From: Paenibacillus cellulosilyticus
Lineage (GTDB): Bacteria; Bacillota; Bacilli; Paenibacillales; Paenibacillaceae
Direction of reading: 5' to 3'
DNA length: 64,000 nucleotides
NCBI RefSeq assembly: GCF_003182255.1
Contig: NZ_QGTQ01000001.1
Location: forward strand, 248,001-312,000
The translations under genes and the position numbers were made by a program. Positions 1 through 8,494 of the stretch are shown here, one piece after another; within the stretch, counting starts at the first letter, position 1, and each line of letters opens with the position of its first letter. A model generated the notes under the pieces. The model made no database searches, was not told the origin of the DNA, and saw only the letters and a list, made by a program, of their open reading frames with translations.

Positions 1-413
1 GTATTCTACCGATTTCAGCCATCGCAGCAAACCGCAATATTCTCGATGTTTTCGAGCCCGGCTCTCATGGATCGACATTTGGTGGCAATGCGCTTGCTTG
101 TGCTGTTGCTATCGAAGCTATTGCTGTGGCAGAAGAAGAACAGCACGCTCAGCGTTCGGAAACGCTCGGGAACCGTCTGCTCGAATCCATTAAACAAATC
201 TCGAATCCCATCATTCGGGAAGTTCGAGGGCGTGGTTTGTTTATTGGCATTGAGCTTACTATCCCTGCCCGCCCCATATGTGAACAGCTCATGAAACTCG
301 GCTTACTCTGCAAAGAAACGCATGAGAGTACAATCCGATTGGCACCGCCGCTAACGATTTCAGATGATGAACTCAATTGGGCAATCGGCCGTCTTCGGCA
401 GGCGCTTAGCTAA
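1..413 (+). CDS. rocD: Ornithine aminotransferase, C-terminal part
   Basis: The 5' end lies outside the window; the reading frame is open from base 3. The visible part has the PLP-aminotransferase class III segment [21 protein letters not shown], then [11 protein letters not shown] and the closing [21 protein letters not shown]. This matches the ornithine aminotransferase version of the fold better than acetylornithine aminotransferase. The enzyme moves the delta-amino group of ornithine to 2-oxoglutarate, giving glutamate semialdehyde in arginine and ornithine catabolism. The PLP lysine is not in view. A strong hairpin follows the stop codon. Confidence 0.88.
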   Translation, partial: ILPISAIAANRNILDVFEPGSHGSTFGGNALACAVAIEAIAVAEEEQHAQRSETLGNRLLESIKQISNPIIREVRGRGLFIGIELTIPARPICEQLMKLGLLCKETHESTIRLAPPLTISDDELNWAIGRLRQALS

Positions 414-431
414 CTAGAGCCAAACAAAAAC

Positions 432-467
432 AACGCACCTATCGCTATTTAGCGATAAGTGCGTTTT
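432..467. terminator. Bidirectional intrinsic terminator
   Basis: The stem AACGCAC + TATCGCTA pairs with TAGCGATA + GTGCGTT. It is flanked by T-runs in both directions and sits between the convergent rocD and kinase-like genes. Confidence 0.85.
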
Positions 468-473
468 TAAATC

Positions 474-1103
474 TTATCCGTGCATCAGCGCAACTCCATA
501 TGCAGGGACCTCCATTAAGGCTAGCAGTCGTTTGACTCGAGCTGCATCCGCTTCATCTACCTGTCCGCTACGAATTACGAGAAGCACACCATTGCACGCA
601 GCTATCATCAACTGGGCATCGGCTGAAGATAACAGCGGCGGCATGACAAGGCAAACTTTATCGTATCGCTGTCGCCATTGATCAAACAACGGTTGGAGTG
701 CGAACGAGCCAACCGCATCTCCTGTATAGGACAGCGAATCTCCTGCCGTCATAATGTCCAAATTTGAAACGACGTCATGATACACTGTATCTTCCGCTGT
801 TTCCAGAGCTTCCACCACAGAACTCAACCCCATTACGTTCGGCAGACCAAACAACTTATGTATGAGAGGCGATTGCATGTCACCATCCACTAGCAGCGTA
901 CGACGATTGGCCTGCGCATATGCCACAGCCAAATTTGCCGTCATCTCTGCCGTTCCAGCTCCTACTCGCGGAGCCACTACCCCGATAAGCCTAGCATCTT
1001 GACCACCTGCCCGATCAATTTGAGCACGCAAGGATCGATATTGCTCAGCCGCTTCGCGGTTTGCCCCGGTTAACATGACAAGCTTATTTTTGGATCGGGA
1101 CAT
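474..1103 (-). CDS. BY-kinase-like protein (CpsD/CapB fold), catalytic motifs lost
   Basis: This is a 209-residue protein with the fold of bacterial tyrosine kinases that regulate capsule and exopolysaccharide polymerisation. It starts at an ATG behind GAGGGAGA and overlaps the end of the Wzz-like gene by 20 bp, the usual adaptor-kinase pairing. The family normally has Walker A GEGKS(T/S), Walker A' DADLR and Walker B IIDTPP. Here Walker A reads GAGTAEM, without lysine or Ser/Thr. Walker A' reads VDGDMQSP, with Asp kept. Walker B reads CLVMPPLLS, with Asp lost. The usual C-terminal tyrosine cluster is also absent, as the chain ends VALMHG. I infer a pseudokinase that may still bind the membrane adaptor. 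Family certain; inactivity is an inference from missing residues. Confidence 0.85.
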   Translation of the reverse strand: MSRSKNKLVMLTGANREAAEQYRSLRAQIDRAGGQDARLIGVVAPRVGAGTAEMTANLAVAYAQANRRTLLVDGDMQSPLIHKLFGLPNVMGLSSVVEALETAEDTVYHDVVSNLDIMTAGDSLSYTGDAVGSFALQPLFDQWRQRYDKVCLVMPPLLSSADAQLMIAACNGVLLVIRSGQVDEADAARVKRLLALMEVPAYGVALMHG

Positions 1104-1860
1104 CCCGGCTCTCCCTCGCTCCTCTGAGCTTAAAATTCAACCAATCATGGCGATTTCGTTTATGCGGATCGCTATCAATTAATAAAGGCACCTCTATTAA
1201 CGTCGAAAGTCCAAATGCCCTCGTTACATCACGTTCCGTTCGAATCGATTGATCAAAATATTGAAGTAACACGCATATCCCCACGCCACACATTGCAGAA
1301 AGGACAAAGCCTACGATGAGCAGCATCTTCTTCCCGATATTCACCGATTGCGGCGTATATTCCGGTTGTTCTTCTGCGCTATATAGAACCTCCAGATTAT
1401 GTGAATGATATAACCGCCCAGCCTCATCTATGAACGCAGCGGAGACGGTATTAACAATGTGAGCCGCTCGTTTATACTGTTCATCCCTTGCAGCAATCGT
1501 CAAAACCTGCGATGTCGTGCTAGTTGAGACCGATAGTTTACTTGATATTTGACCTGCCGATAAACCCAACTCTGGATTCTCCTTTACAACTTTCTTCATG
1601 ACATTGGGTGTTCGGACGATATCTTTATACGTTTGCAGCATGAGAAGATTCGCCTGGATGACTTGCGGATCAATCGGTTTCTTTGCTGTCTCATCTCCTA
1701 TGCTAGTAATAATCAATCTAGAGGATGCTTCGTACATCGGTGTCTGCATACGTCCATAACCATACGCGGAGCCGCAGCCCACAATGATGATACTTACGAT
1801 TAGCCACCACCTGCGGCGCAGCATGATTACAATATCGAGCAAATTCAGCTCCTCTTGCAA
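1084..1860 (-). CDS. Polysaccharide chain-length regulator (Wzz/CapA/YveK family)
   Basis: This 258-residue protein has a transmembrane segment near residues 18-36 just after the typical RRRWW motif, an extracytoplasmic region, and a second transmembrane segment near 180-200. That is the adaptor topology of Wzz-type co-polymerases in Gram-positive bacteria. Such adaptors set polysaccharide length and activate a BY-kinase. The start is a TTG, well placed behind GAGGGA with a 6-nt gap; no better ATG is nearby. It forms a two-gene unit with the degenerate kinase. No polymerase or transferase gene follows, so the polysaccharide is unknown. Confidence 0.85.
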   Translation of the reverse strand: MQEELNLLDIVIMLRRRWWLIVSIIIVGCGSAYGYGRMQTPMYEASSRLIITSIGDETAKKPIDPQVIQANLLMLQTYKDIVRTPNVMKKVVKENPELGLSAGQISSKLSVSTSTTSQVLTIAARDEQYKRAAHIVNTVSAAFIDEAGRLYHSHNLEVLYSAEEQPEYTPQSVNIGKKMLLIVGFVLSAMCGVGICVLLQYFDQSIRTERDVTRAFGLSTLIEVPLLIDSDPHKRNRHDWLNFKLRGARESRDVPIQK

Positions 1861-2154
1861 CTATATTCCCTCATTCCAGTAGAAGAATACGAGAAATCTC
1901 TTTATATATTGCTATGTGGCAGTATATTCAACACATTTTTACATGCATTTTAATAAAAATGAGGCCCTAATTATTATCTAAAAGTAAGATATTGGCTCAC
2001 TTTTCTTATTCTATCATTCTATTTTTTCGAGCGTCAATGACCCCGTAAGCTAACAACTTAATATTTTTCTAACATATTATTAACATTTTGCAAAAAAAGG
2101 CGCGACCGAAGCGGCATTTCAGCCACAACGATCGCGCTTTAATTTTTTATAAAT
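1861..2154. other. AT-rich intergenic region
   Basis: This region holds the glnS terminator at its right end and, presumably, the promoter of the Wzz-like gene in the AT-rich 1900-2090 part. No gene or operator was recognised. Confidence 0.5.
2092..2138 (-). terminator. Terminator of glnS
   Basis: On the minus strand a GCGCGATCG / CGGTCGCGC stem with one mismatch is followed by a run of seven T. Confidence 0.7.
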
Positions 2155-3816
2155 TTATCCCTTGCTCGGATCAAACGAGCTCTTCAGCGATACGATCCGG
2201 TTGAACACCAGCTTGTCCTCGCCGGACAGCTTCGAGTCAACATTGTAATAGCCGTGACGGAAGAATTGGAACTTGTCCCCGCCTTGCGATTCAGCCATGC
2301 CTTGCTCGACGTAGCCTTGCAGTACCTCGAGCGATTCTGGATTGATCCGTTCAAGGAACGGCTTGTCCGCATTTGCTTCATCATCAATGAGCAGCGGCTC
2401 GAAGTGGCGGAATTCTGCCGCCTTCGCTTGCGATGCCTCTACCCAGTGGATCGTACCCTTCACCTTACGGCCCGTAAAGCCGGAACCGCTCTTCGTTTCT
2501 TGGTCATACGTGCAGCGCAGCTCAATCACTTCGCCTGCTTCGTTCTTGATAACCTCTTCACACTTAATGAAGTAAGCATGCTTGAGGCGAACTTCGTTGC
2601 CCGGATACAGACGGTGATACTTCGGCGGCGGCACTTCCATGAAGTCGTCCTGCTCGATATAGATTTCACGAGAGAACGGAATCATGCGCGAGCCCATCTC
2701 TTCGTTCTCGGAGTTGTTCTCCGCCTCAAGCTGTTCAACTTGCCCTTCCGGATAGTTCGTAATGACAACCTTCAGGGGGCGCACAACAGCCATCGAACGA
2801 AGCGCCTTCAGCTTCAAATCCTCGCGGATAAAATGCTCCAGCATCCGCTCATCGACAAGGCTGTTCGCGCGAGCGACACCGATCTCACGGCAGAATGCGC
2901 GCAGCGATTCTGGCGTAAAGCCGCGGCGGCGCAGGCCGCTGATCGTCGGCATGCGTGGATCATCCCAGCCGTCGACTACGCCGTTATCGACGAGCGACTT
3001 CAGATATCTTTTGCTCATAATCGTATTCGTGATATTGAGGCGAGCGAACTCATATTGATGAGGCGTCGCTTCCATCTCGCACTCTGCAACGACCCAGTCG
3101 TACAGCGGACGATGGTCTTCGAACTCCAGCGTACAGATCGAGTGCGTAACGCCTTCAATTGCATCGCTGAGCGGGTGCGCGTAGTCGTACATCGGATAGA
3201 TGCACCATGCGTCGCCTGTCCGATGATGATGCGTGTGCGAAATCCGGTACAGCACCGGATCGCGAAGGCTGATGTTTGGCGAAGCCATATCGATCTTCGC
3301 GCGCAGCACGCGTTCGCCGTCCTTGAACTCGCCGGCACGCATCCGTGCGAACAGATCGAGGCTCTCCTCTACGCTTCGGCTGCGGTACGGGCTATCTTGG
3401 CCCGGCTCTGTCAAGGAACCGCGCGTCTCGCGCATTTGCTCCGCCGTCAGATCGCACACGTAAGCCTTCCCTTTCTTAATGAGCAGTACCGCCCGGTTGT
3501 ACAGCTCCTCGAAATAATCGGAAGCGAACCGAAGGTCGTCCCATTCGAAGCCAAGCCACTGCACGTCCTGCTTGATTGACTCTACATACTCTGTATCTTC
3601 TTTAAGCGGATTCGTATCATCGAACCGCAAATTCGTGCGTCCCTTGAATTCATCAGCCAGCTCGAAATTCAAACAAATCGACTTGGCATGGCCAATATGG
3701 AGATAGCCATTTGGCTCTGGCGGGAAACGGGTAACGATCTCACTTACCGCACCCTTGCTCAGATCTTCCACGACGATGTTACGAATGAAGTTCGAGGATA
3801 CCGTTTTATTTTCCAT
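2155..3816 (-). CDS. glnS: Glutaminyl-tRNA synthetase
   Basis: This enzyme charges tRNA-Gln with glutamine directly. Class I motifs are clear: [15 protein letters not shown] (HIGH motif) near residue 30, and [11 protein letters not shown] (KMSKS equivalent) in the middle. The C-terminal half is the beta-barrel anticodon-binding part. Length (553 residues) equals that of the E. coli enzyme. The frame can start at TTG 3825, but AGGAAAGG lies 9 nt before ATG 3816 and would abut the TTG, so ATG 3816 is chosen. Bacillus subtilis and many relatives lack GlnS and use GatCAB transamidation; presence here fits the paenibacilli and may mean both routes coexist. The gene is divergent from the MarR gene. 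Confidence 0.96.
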   Translation of the reverse strand: MENKTVSSNFIRNIVVEDLSKGAVSEIVTRFPPEPNGYLHIGHAKSICLNFELADEFKGRTNLRFDDTNPLKEDTEYVESIKQDVQWLGFEWDDLRFASDYFEELYNRAVLLIKKGKAYVCDLTAEQMRETRGSLTEPGQDSPYRSRSVEESLDLFARMRAGEFKDGERVLRAKIDMASPNISLRDPVLYRISHTHHHRTGDAWCIYPMYDYAHPLSDAIEGVTHSICTLEFEDHRPLYDWVVAECEMEATPHQYEFARLNITNTIMSKRYLKSLVDNGVVDGWDDPRMPTISGLRRRGFTPESLRAFCREIGVARANSLVDERMLEHFIREDLKLKALRSMAVVRPLKVVITNYPEGQVEQLEAENNSENEEMGSRMIPFSREIYIEQDDFMEVPPPKYHRLYPGNEVRLKHAYFIKCEEVIKNEAGEVIELRCTYDQETKSGSGFTGRKVKGTIHWVEASQAKAAEFRHFEPLLIDDEANADKPFLERINPESLEVLQGYVEQGMAESQGGDKFQFFRHGYYNVDSKLSGEDKLVFNRIVSLKSSFDPSKG

Positions 3817-3917
3817 AGCGACCAACCTTTCCTGCGGAAAACTCCTATCCTCTTATAATACACAATTTTCTATCATTTTATAAATAGGTAAATCGAAAAT
3901 ATGAGGTCCATAGAACG

Positions 3918-3959
3918 TTGACGACAGCTAGGGGAGATGCATATAATTAGGTTAGCTAA
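3918..3959 (+). promoter_or_regulatory. Sigma-A promoter and possible MarR operator
   Basis: TTGACG (3918-3923), an 18-nt spacer and TATAAT (3942-3947) form a good vegetative promoter for the MarR-exporter operon. The palindrome TTAGCTAA at 3952-3959, at the expected transcription start, is a candidate site for autorepression. Confidence 0.65.
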
Positions 3960-3988
3960 GCAAAATATTAGTCTACGAGGGAGGCGAT

Positions 3989-4474
3989 ATGCGATTGGAC
4001 GAACATCAGCAACTGTCACGTGAGCTAATGAATGCTTTTCGCCAGCTGCGTCAGTTGAATTGGACCGGCCTGAGATCCAATGACGGCCTTACAAAAGCAG
4101 AAATTATGACCCTATTCCACATCCGCCACGCGACTCGTCAGGAGCCTGCCGGGCCTAAAGCATCCGAGCTTGCGCGCTCGCTCAATGTAACGATGCCTAC
4201 TGTAACACAGACGGTGAATGTGCTGGAAGCACGAGGTCTGCTTGAGCGGCATCGCGATCCAGCCGATCGACGAGCTGTCCGCATTCGTCTGACGACTGAA
4301 GGAGAAGCCGTTATGAGCCGCAACCACGCCATCATGCTGAATAAGATTGGCAGCGTCGTTGAGCACTTGGGTGCGGAACGCAGCCGAGAGCTCATTGAAA
4401 TTTTGCAAGAAGTGTTCCGTTTCTATTCCACCGATCCTGCAAGCATCTGCCCCCCGCCTCAAGAAAATAAATAA
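3989..4474 (+). CDS. MarR family transcriptional regulator
   Basis: This 161-residue winged-helix protein has the MarR core: ASELARSLNVTMPTVTQTVNVLEARGLLER (recognition helix and start of the wing) and DPADRRAVRIRLTTEGE (wing). SD GAGGGAGG lies just before the ATG. It is followed after 37 bp by two ABC exporter halves, so it most likely represses that operon and its own promoter and is released by a drug ligand. The ligand is unknown. Confidence 0.93.
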   Translation: MRLDEHQQLSRELMNAFRQLRQLNWTGLRSNDGLTKAEIMTLFHIRHATRQEPAGPKASELARSLNVTMPTVTQTVNVLEARGLLERHRDPADRRAVRIRLTTEGEAVMSRNHAIMLNKIGSVVEHLGAERSRELIEILQEVFRFYSTDPASICPPPQENK

Positions 4475-4511
4475 TCCGCCTACTTAATAGAAAGAGGTGA
4501 CGTTTCTCCTC

Positions 4512-6245
4512 ATGATCAAGCTTTTAAGCCACTTGAAGCCGTACCGGATCGCCGTTACGTGTGTCCTTGTATTCGTCTTCCTGCAGACGCTGTCTGACTT
4601 ATATTTGCCGACATTGCTCGCAGATATCGTCGACAAAGGCGTCATGTATGCTGACACCCATTATATTTGGCGAATCGGCGGTTTCATGCTGATAGTCGCA
4701 CTAGGCGGCACGCTCTGCTCCGTCGGCGCCAGCTATTTGTCCGCCAAGGCTGCGGGCGGCTTCGGACGCGACCTGCGAAGCCGATTGTTCGCACACGTCG
4801 AGAAGTTCTCACTCAATGAGTTCGATAAAATCGGTACCGCTTCGCTCATTACGCGGACAACGAACGATATTACCCAGGTCCAAATGGTACTGACGATGAT
4901 GATGCGCGTGCTCGTAATGGCGCCGCTCATGTGCTTCGGCGGCATCATCATGGCGCTGTCTCGCGATGTAAAGCTGTCGTTCGTCATCATCGCGATCGTG
5001 CCGGTCATTGCGCTCGTTATTTTATTCATCTCGAAACGGACAATTCCTCTATTCGGCATTCAGCAGAAAAGATTGGACCGTCTCAATCTTGTGCTCCGCG
5101 AACACCTGACGGGTATCCGCGTCATTCGCGCGTTCAATCGCACACAACACGAGCAATCGCGTTATACAACAGCTAACGGCGAGCTGACCGATACCGCTAT
5201 GCGAGTAAACCGGATGATGGCTGCCATGATGCCTGTCATGATGCTTATCATTAACTGCGCGAGCATCGCGATTATTTGGTTCGGTGGCATTCGCATCGAT
5301 CACGGCGGCATGGAAGTTGGCGATCTGATGGCGTTCATCCAGTACGCTTGGCAGATCATGTTCGCTCTCATGTTTGCTTCCATGATGTTCGTCATGGTTC
5401 CACGTGCATCAGCTTCTGCTGCCCGCATCCAAGAAGTGCTCGACATGCAGCCGAATATCGAAGACCCTGCGAACCGTGCCGCAAGCAGCGGCCAGCAGGC
5501 AAAGGGCTCTGTCGAGTTCCGTGATGTATCGTTCCGTTACCCAGGTGCCGAGATGACGGCGCTGACGAACATTTCGTTCAAGGCTTCGCCTGGCGAAGTT
5601 ACGGCTATTATCGGCGGGACCGGTTCAGGCAAATCGACGATGCTTAATCTCATCCCTCGCTTCTATGACACTAGCGAAGGTGCCGTTCTGATCGACGGCG
5701 TCGATGTTCGAGAGATGACGCAGCAGGCGCTGCGTGAAACGATCGGCCTCGTACCACAGAAAGCGATGCTGTTCACAGGCTCTGTGACCGACAATATTCG
5801 ATTCGGCCGCGAAGAGGCGACGGATGAGGAAGTCCGGCACGCCGCAGCTATCGCGCAAGCGTCCGAATTTATCGAGCGTATGCCAGAAGGCTATCAATCT
5901 GTTATTTCACAAGGCGGTACGAACGTATCCGGCGGCCAGAAGCAGCGTCTGTCGATCGCGCGCGCACTTGTACGCAAGCCGCTCATTTACCTATTCGACG
6001 ACAGCTTCTCGGCGCTCGATTTCAAGACCGATGCTAAGCTTCGTGCGGCACTTCGCCCAGAAACAACCGAAGCGACCGTCATTATCGTCGCTCAGCGCGT
6101 CAGCACCGTCATGGATGCCGATCGTATTATCGTGCTCGACGATGGCCAAATCGCAGGCATGGGTACGCACCGTGAGCTGCTGGACAACAATGCGGTATAC
6201 CGCGAGATCGTGATGTCGCAGCTGTCTGAGGAGGAGATCGCATGA
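4512..6245 (+). CDS. bmrC: Heterodimeric ABC multidrug exporter, half with degenerate ATPase site (BmrC-like)
   Basis: This 577-residue ABC half-transporter has six membrane helices (residues about 15-300) followed by an ATPase domain. Walker A GGTGSGKST is near 372, the signature VSGGQKQRL near 475, and Walker B LFDDSFSALD near 495. The residue after the Walker B aspartate is Asp where active sites have Glu. This is typical of the BmrC/YheI half of heterodimeric exporters and gives one non-hydrolysing site. GTG 4497 is possible, but ATG 4512 gives the usual MIKLL start behind AAAGAGGTGA. The stop overlaps the next start as ATGA, so the halves are translationally coupled. Confidence 0.9.
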   Translation: MIKLLSHLKPYRIAVTCVLVFVFLQTLSDLYLPTLLADIVDKGVMYADTHYIWRIGGFMLIVALGGTLCSVGASYLSAKAAGGFGRDLRSRLFAHVEKFSLNEFDKIGTASLITRTTNDITQVQMVLTMMMRVLVMAPLMCFGGIIMALSRDVKLSFVIIAIVPVIALVILFISKRTIPLFGIQQKRLDRLNLVLREHLTGIRVIRAFNRTQHEQSRYTTANGELTDTAMRVNRMMAAMMPVMMLIINCASIAIIWFGGIRIDHGGMEVGDLMAFIQYAWQIMFALMFASMMFVMVPRASASAARIQEVLDMQPNIEDPANRAASSGQQAKGSVEFRDVSFRYPGAEMTALTNISFKASPGEVTAIIGGTGSGKSTMLNLIPRFYDTSEGAVLIDGVDVREMTQQALRETIGLVPQKAMLFTGSVTDNIRFGREEATDEEVRHAAAIAQASEFIERMPEGYQSVISQGGTNVSGGQKQRLSIARALVRKPLIYLFDDSFSALDFKTDAKLRAALRPETTEATVIIVAQRVSTVMDADRIIVLDDGQIAGMGTHRELLDNNAVYREIVMSQLSEEEIA

Positions 6246-8239
6246 GAAACTTAGGACAATTCCGATCCGAACCTGCTCACTCAGCTGAACGCGGCGGTGG
6301 CGGCGGACCTCAAGGCCCTGGCAGACCAGGCGGTGGCAAAGGGCCGGGACCGGGTATGGGTCCAGGCGCCATGGGATTCGGCCCACCGCGCGGCGGCCCT
6401 GGCGGCATGATGATGAAAGGTCAGAAGGCGAAGAACTTCAAGGGCACGCTTCGCCGACTCGTCGGCTATCTGCGCCCGCATCGCTTCTCCCTGCTCATCG
6501 TCCTGCTGACCGCTGTGCTCAGTACCATCTTCTCTATTCTCGGACCGAAGATTATGGGTAAAGCGACGACCAAGCTTTTTGAAGGCTTGATGGGCAAAAT
6601 CAAGGGCACACCCGGCGCATCGATCGACTATGACGCGATCGCCCGCATCCTTATTACACTCGCGATCCTGTACGTCATCAGTGCGATTTTCAGCTACATC
6701 CAACAATACGTGATGGCCGGCGTCGCACAGCGAACCGTCTTCGGAATCCGCGAGGATGTCAATAAGAAGCTGGCAAAGCTGCCGCTCAAGTTCTTCGACG
6801 GACGAACGCATGGTGAAATTCTTAGCCGCGCCGTCAACGATGTCGACAACATCAGCGGCACGCTCCAGCAGAGCTTAACGCAGTTCATTACCGCTATCGT
6901 CACACTCATCGGCGTCGTTGTCATGATGCTGACGATTAGCCCGCTGCTGACGCTTATTACGGTCATTACACTACCGCTTAGTTTTGTCGTGATCAAAATG
7001 ATCGCTTCGAAGTCGCAGGCGCATTTCGTCGGTCAGCAGCGTGCACTCGGCGAGCTGAACGGCCATGTTGAAGAAATGTTCACGGGCCACACGATCGTCA
7101 AAGCGTTCGGTCGCGAGGAGACAGCGGTCAACAAATTCAACGAAGTGAATGAGCGCTTGTACCAGTCCGGCTGGCGCGCCCAGTTCATCTCGGGTAACAT
7201 CATGCCGCTCATGGGCTTCATCGGCAACATCGGCTATGTACTGGTCAGCGTATGCGGCGGTCTCTTCGTTCTGCATAATCGGATCACCGTCGGTGACGTA
7301 CAGGCATTCATCTCCTACTCTCGCCAATTCACGATGCCGATTACGCAGACGGCTCAGATCGCGAACATTATCCAATCGACGATCGCATCTGCAGAGCGCG
7401 TATTCGAGCTGCTGGATGAGGAAGAGGAAGTGCCGGACGCACCTGCGACTTCTACAAATGCAGTTGTATCATTGAATAAAGCTGCTTCTGGCGAAGTGAA
7501 TTTCCAGCATGTGAAGTTTGGCTATAAGGAAGACGCGCCACTCATGACCGATCTGAGCATCGACGTGAAGCAAGGACAGACGATCGCAATCGTCGGACCA
7601 ACCGGTGCAGGCAAAACAACGCTGATCAACCTGCTCATGCGTTTCTACGAGCTGAACGATGGGCAGATCACGATTGATGGCAAGAACATCGTCGACATGC
7701 CGCGCGGCGAGCTGCGCAGCAAGTTCGGCATGGTGCTGCAGGACACTTGGCTGTTCAACGGTACGATCCGCGACAACATCGCGTATGGTCGTGTCGGCGC
7801 GACTGAAGAAGATGTGGTGCGTGCGGCGAGAGCTGCGTATGCCGACCACTTCATCCGCACACTGCCAGATGGATATAATACGATTCTCAACGAGGAAGCA
7901 TCCAACCTGTCGCAGGGGCAAAAGCAGCTGCTCACCATCGCGCGTGCCGTGCTCGCCGATCCCCAGATTCTGATCCTCGACGAAGCGACGAGCAGCGTCG
8001 ATACGCGGACCGAGGTTCATATCCAGCAGGCGATGAACGCGCTGATGGAGGGCCGCACAAGCTTCGTTATCGCGCACCGTCTGTCGACGATTCGCGATGC
8101 GGACCGCATCCTCGTCATGAATCAAGGCTCGGTTATCGAGCAAGGCTCCCATGAAGAGCTGCTTGCACAGCGCGGCTTCTACGCCGACCTGTACGAGAGC
8201 CAGTTCTCGGGAAGCAAGAAGCAGCCTGAAGCGATCTAG
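6242..8239 (+). CDS. bmrD: Heterodimeric ABC multidrug exporter, catalytic half (BmrD-like)
   Basis: This 665-residue partner of the preceding gene has a membrane domain at about residues 70-360. Its ATPase domain has Walker A GPTGAGKTT near 451, signature LSQGQKQLL, and Walker B ILILDEATSS with the catalytic Glu intact near 577. The signature is LSQGQ rather than LSGGQ, common in the BmrD type. It has an unusual cytoplasmic N-tail: residues about 18-58 are almost only Gly, Pro and Met with a few Arg and Lys, before the first helix. Function by family: ATP-driven export of hydrophobic drugs across the cell membrane. A terminator follows. Confidence 0.9.
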   Translation: MRNLGQFRSEPAHSAERGGGGGPQGPGRPGGGKGPGPGMGPGAMGFGPPRGGPGGMMMKGQKAKNFKGTLRRLVGYLRPHRFSLLIVLLTAVLSTIFSILGPKIMGKATTKLFEGLMGKIKGTPGASIDYDAIARILITLAILYVISAIFSYIQQYVMAGVAQRTVFGIREDVNKKLAKLPLKFFDGRTHGEILSRAVNDVDNISGTLQQSLTQFITAIVTLIGVVVMMLTISPLLTLITVITLPLSFVVIKMIASKSQAHFVGQQRALGELNGHVEEMFTGHTIVKAFGREETAVNKFNEVNERLYQSGWRAQFISGNIMPLMGFIGNIGYVLVSVCGGLFVLHNRITVGDVQAFISYSRQFTMPITQTAQIANIIQSTIASAERVFELLDEEEEVPDAPATSTNAVVSLNKAASGEVNFQHVKFGYKEDAPLMTDLSIDVKQGQTIAIVGPTGAGKTTLINLLMRFYELNDGQITIDGKNIVDMPRGELRSKFGMVLQDTWLFNGTIRDNIAYGRVGATEEDVVRAARAAYADHFIRTLPDGYNTILNEEASNLSQGQKQLLTIARAVLADPQILILDEATSSVDTRTEVHIQQAMNALMEGRTSFVIAHRLSTIRDADRILVMNQGSVIEQGSHEELLAQRGFYADLYESQFSGSKKQPEAI

Positions 8240-8252
8240 CCGTTATGCAATA

Positions 8253-8292
8253 AGCCCGCCTCCCTAACCGGGAAGGCGGGCTGTTTCATTTT
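8253..8292 (+). terminator. Terminator of the exporter operon
   Basis: AGCCCGCCTCCC pairs with GGGAAGGCGGGCT, with a short loop and then GTTTCATTTT. Confidence 0.85.
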
Positions 8293-8437
8293 ATGACAGA
8301 GCAGCATATCCAGAGTCATTCCCAGCAGGTGTCTGCTGTCTTCCCACCTCCGCTGAAATACGACTAATTACGCCATAACTTCCACGCAATCAAACATATC
8401 AGCATTCCCCTCTTTCAATTCAAATGCTGTATTCCGC

Positions 8438-8465
8438 ACCATCCCTGACAGTCGCCCATACAATG
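8438..8465 (+). promoter_or_regulatory. Sporulation mother-cell promoter candidate (sigma K or E)
   Basis: AC at 8438-8439, a 17-nt spacer, then CATACAATG at 8457-8465. The sigma-K consensus is AC, 16-17 nt, CATAnnnTA; the -10 also fits sigma E (CATACAAT). It ends 29 nt before the GTG of the next gene, with SD GGGAGG between. The same arrangement recurs at 20124-20151. Inferred from pattern only. Confidence 0.5.
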
Positions 8466-8494
8466 CAACTATCTAGGTTAGGGAGGCGCAAGCC

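Noticed and set aside
2254-3579. 441-residue open frame on the plus strand.
   Set aside because: It is the antisense shadow of glnS, whose motifs and length are unmistakable.
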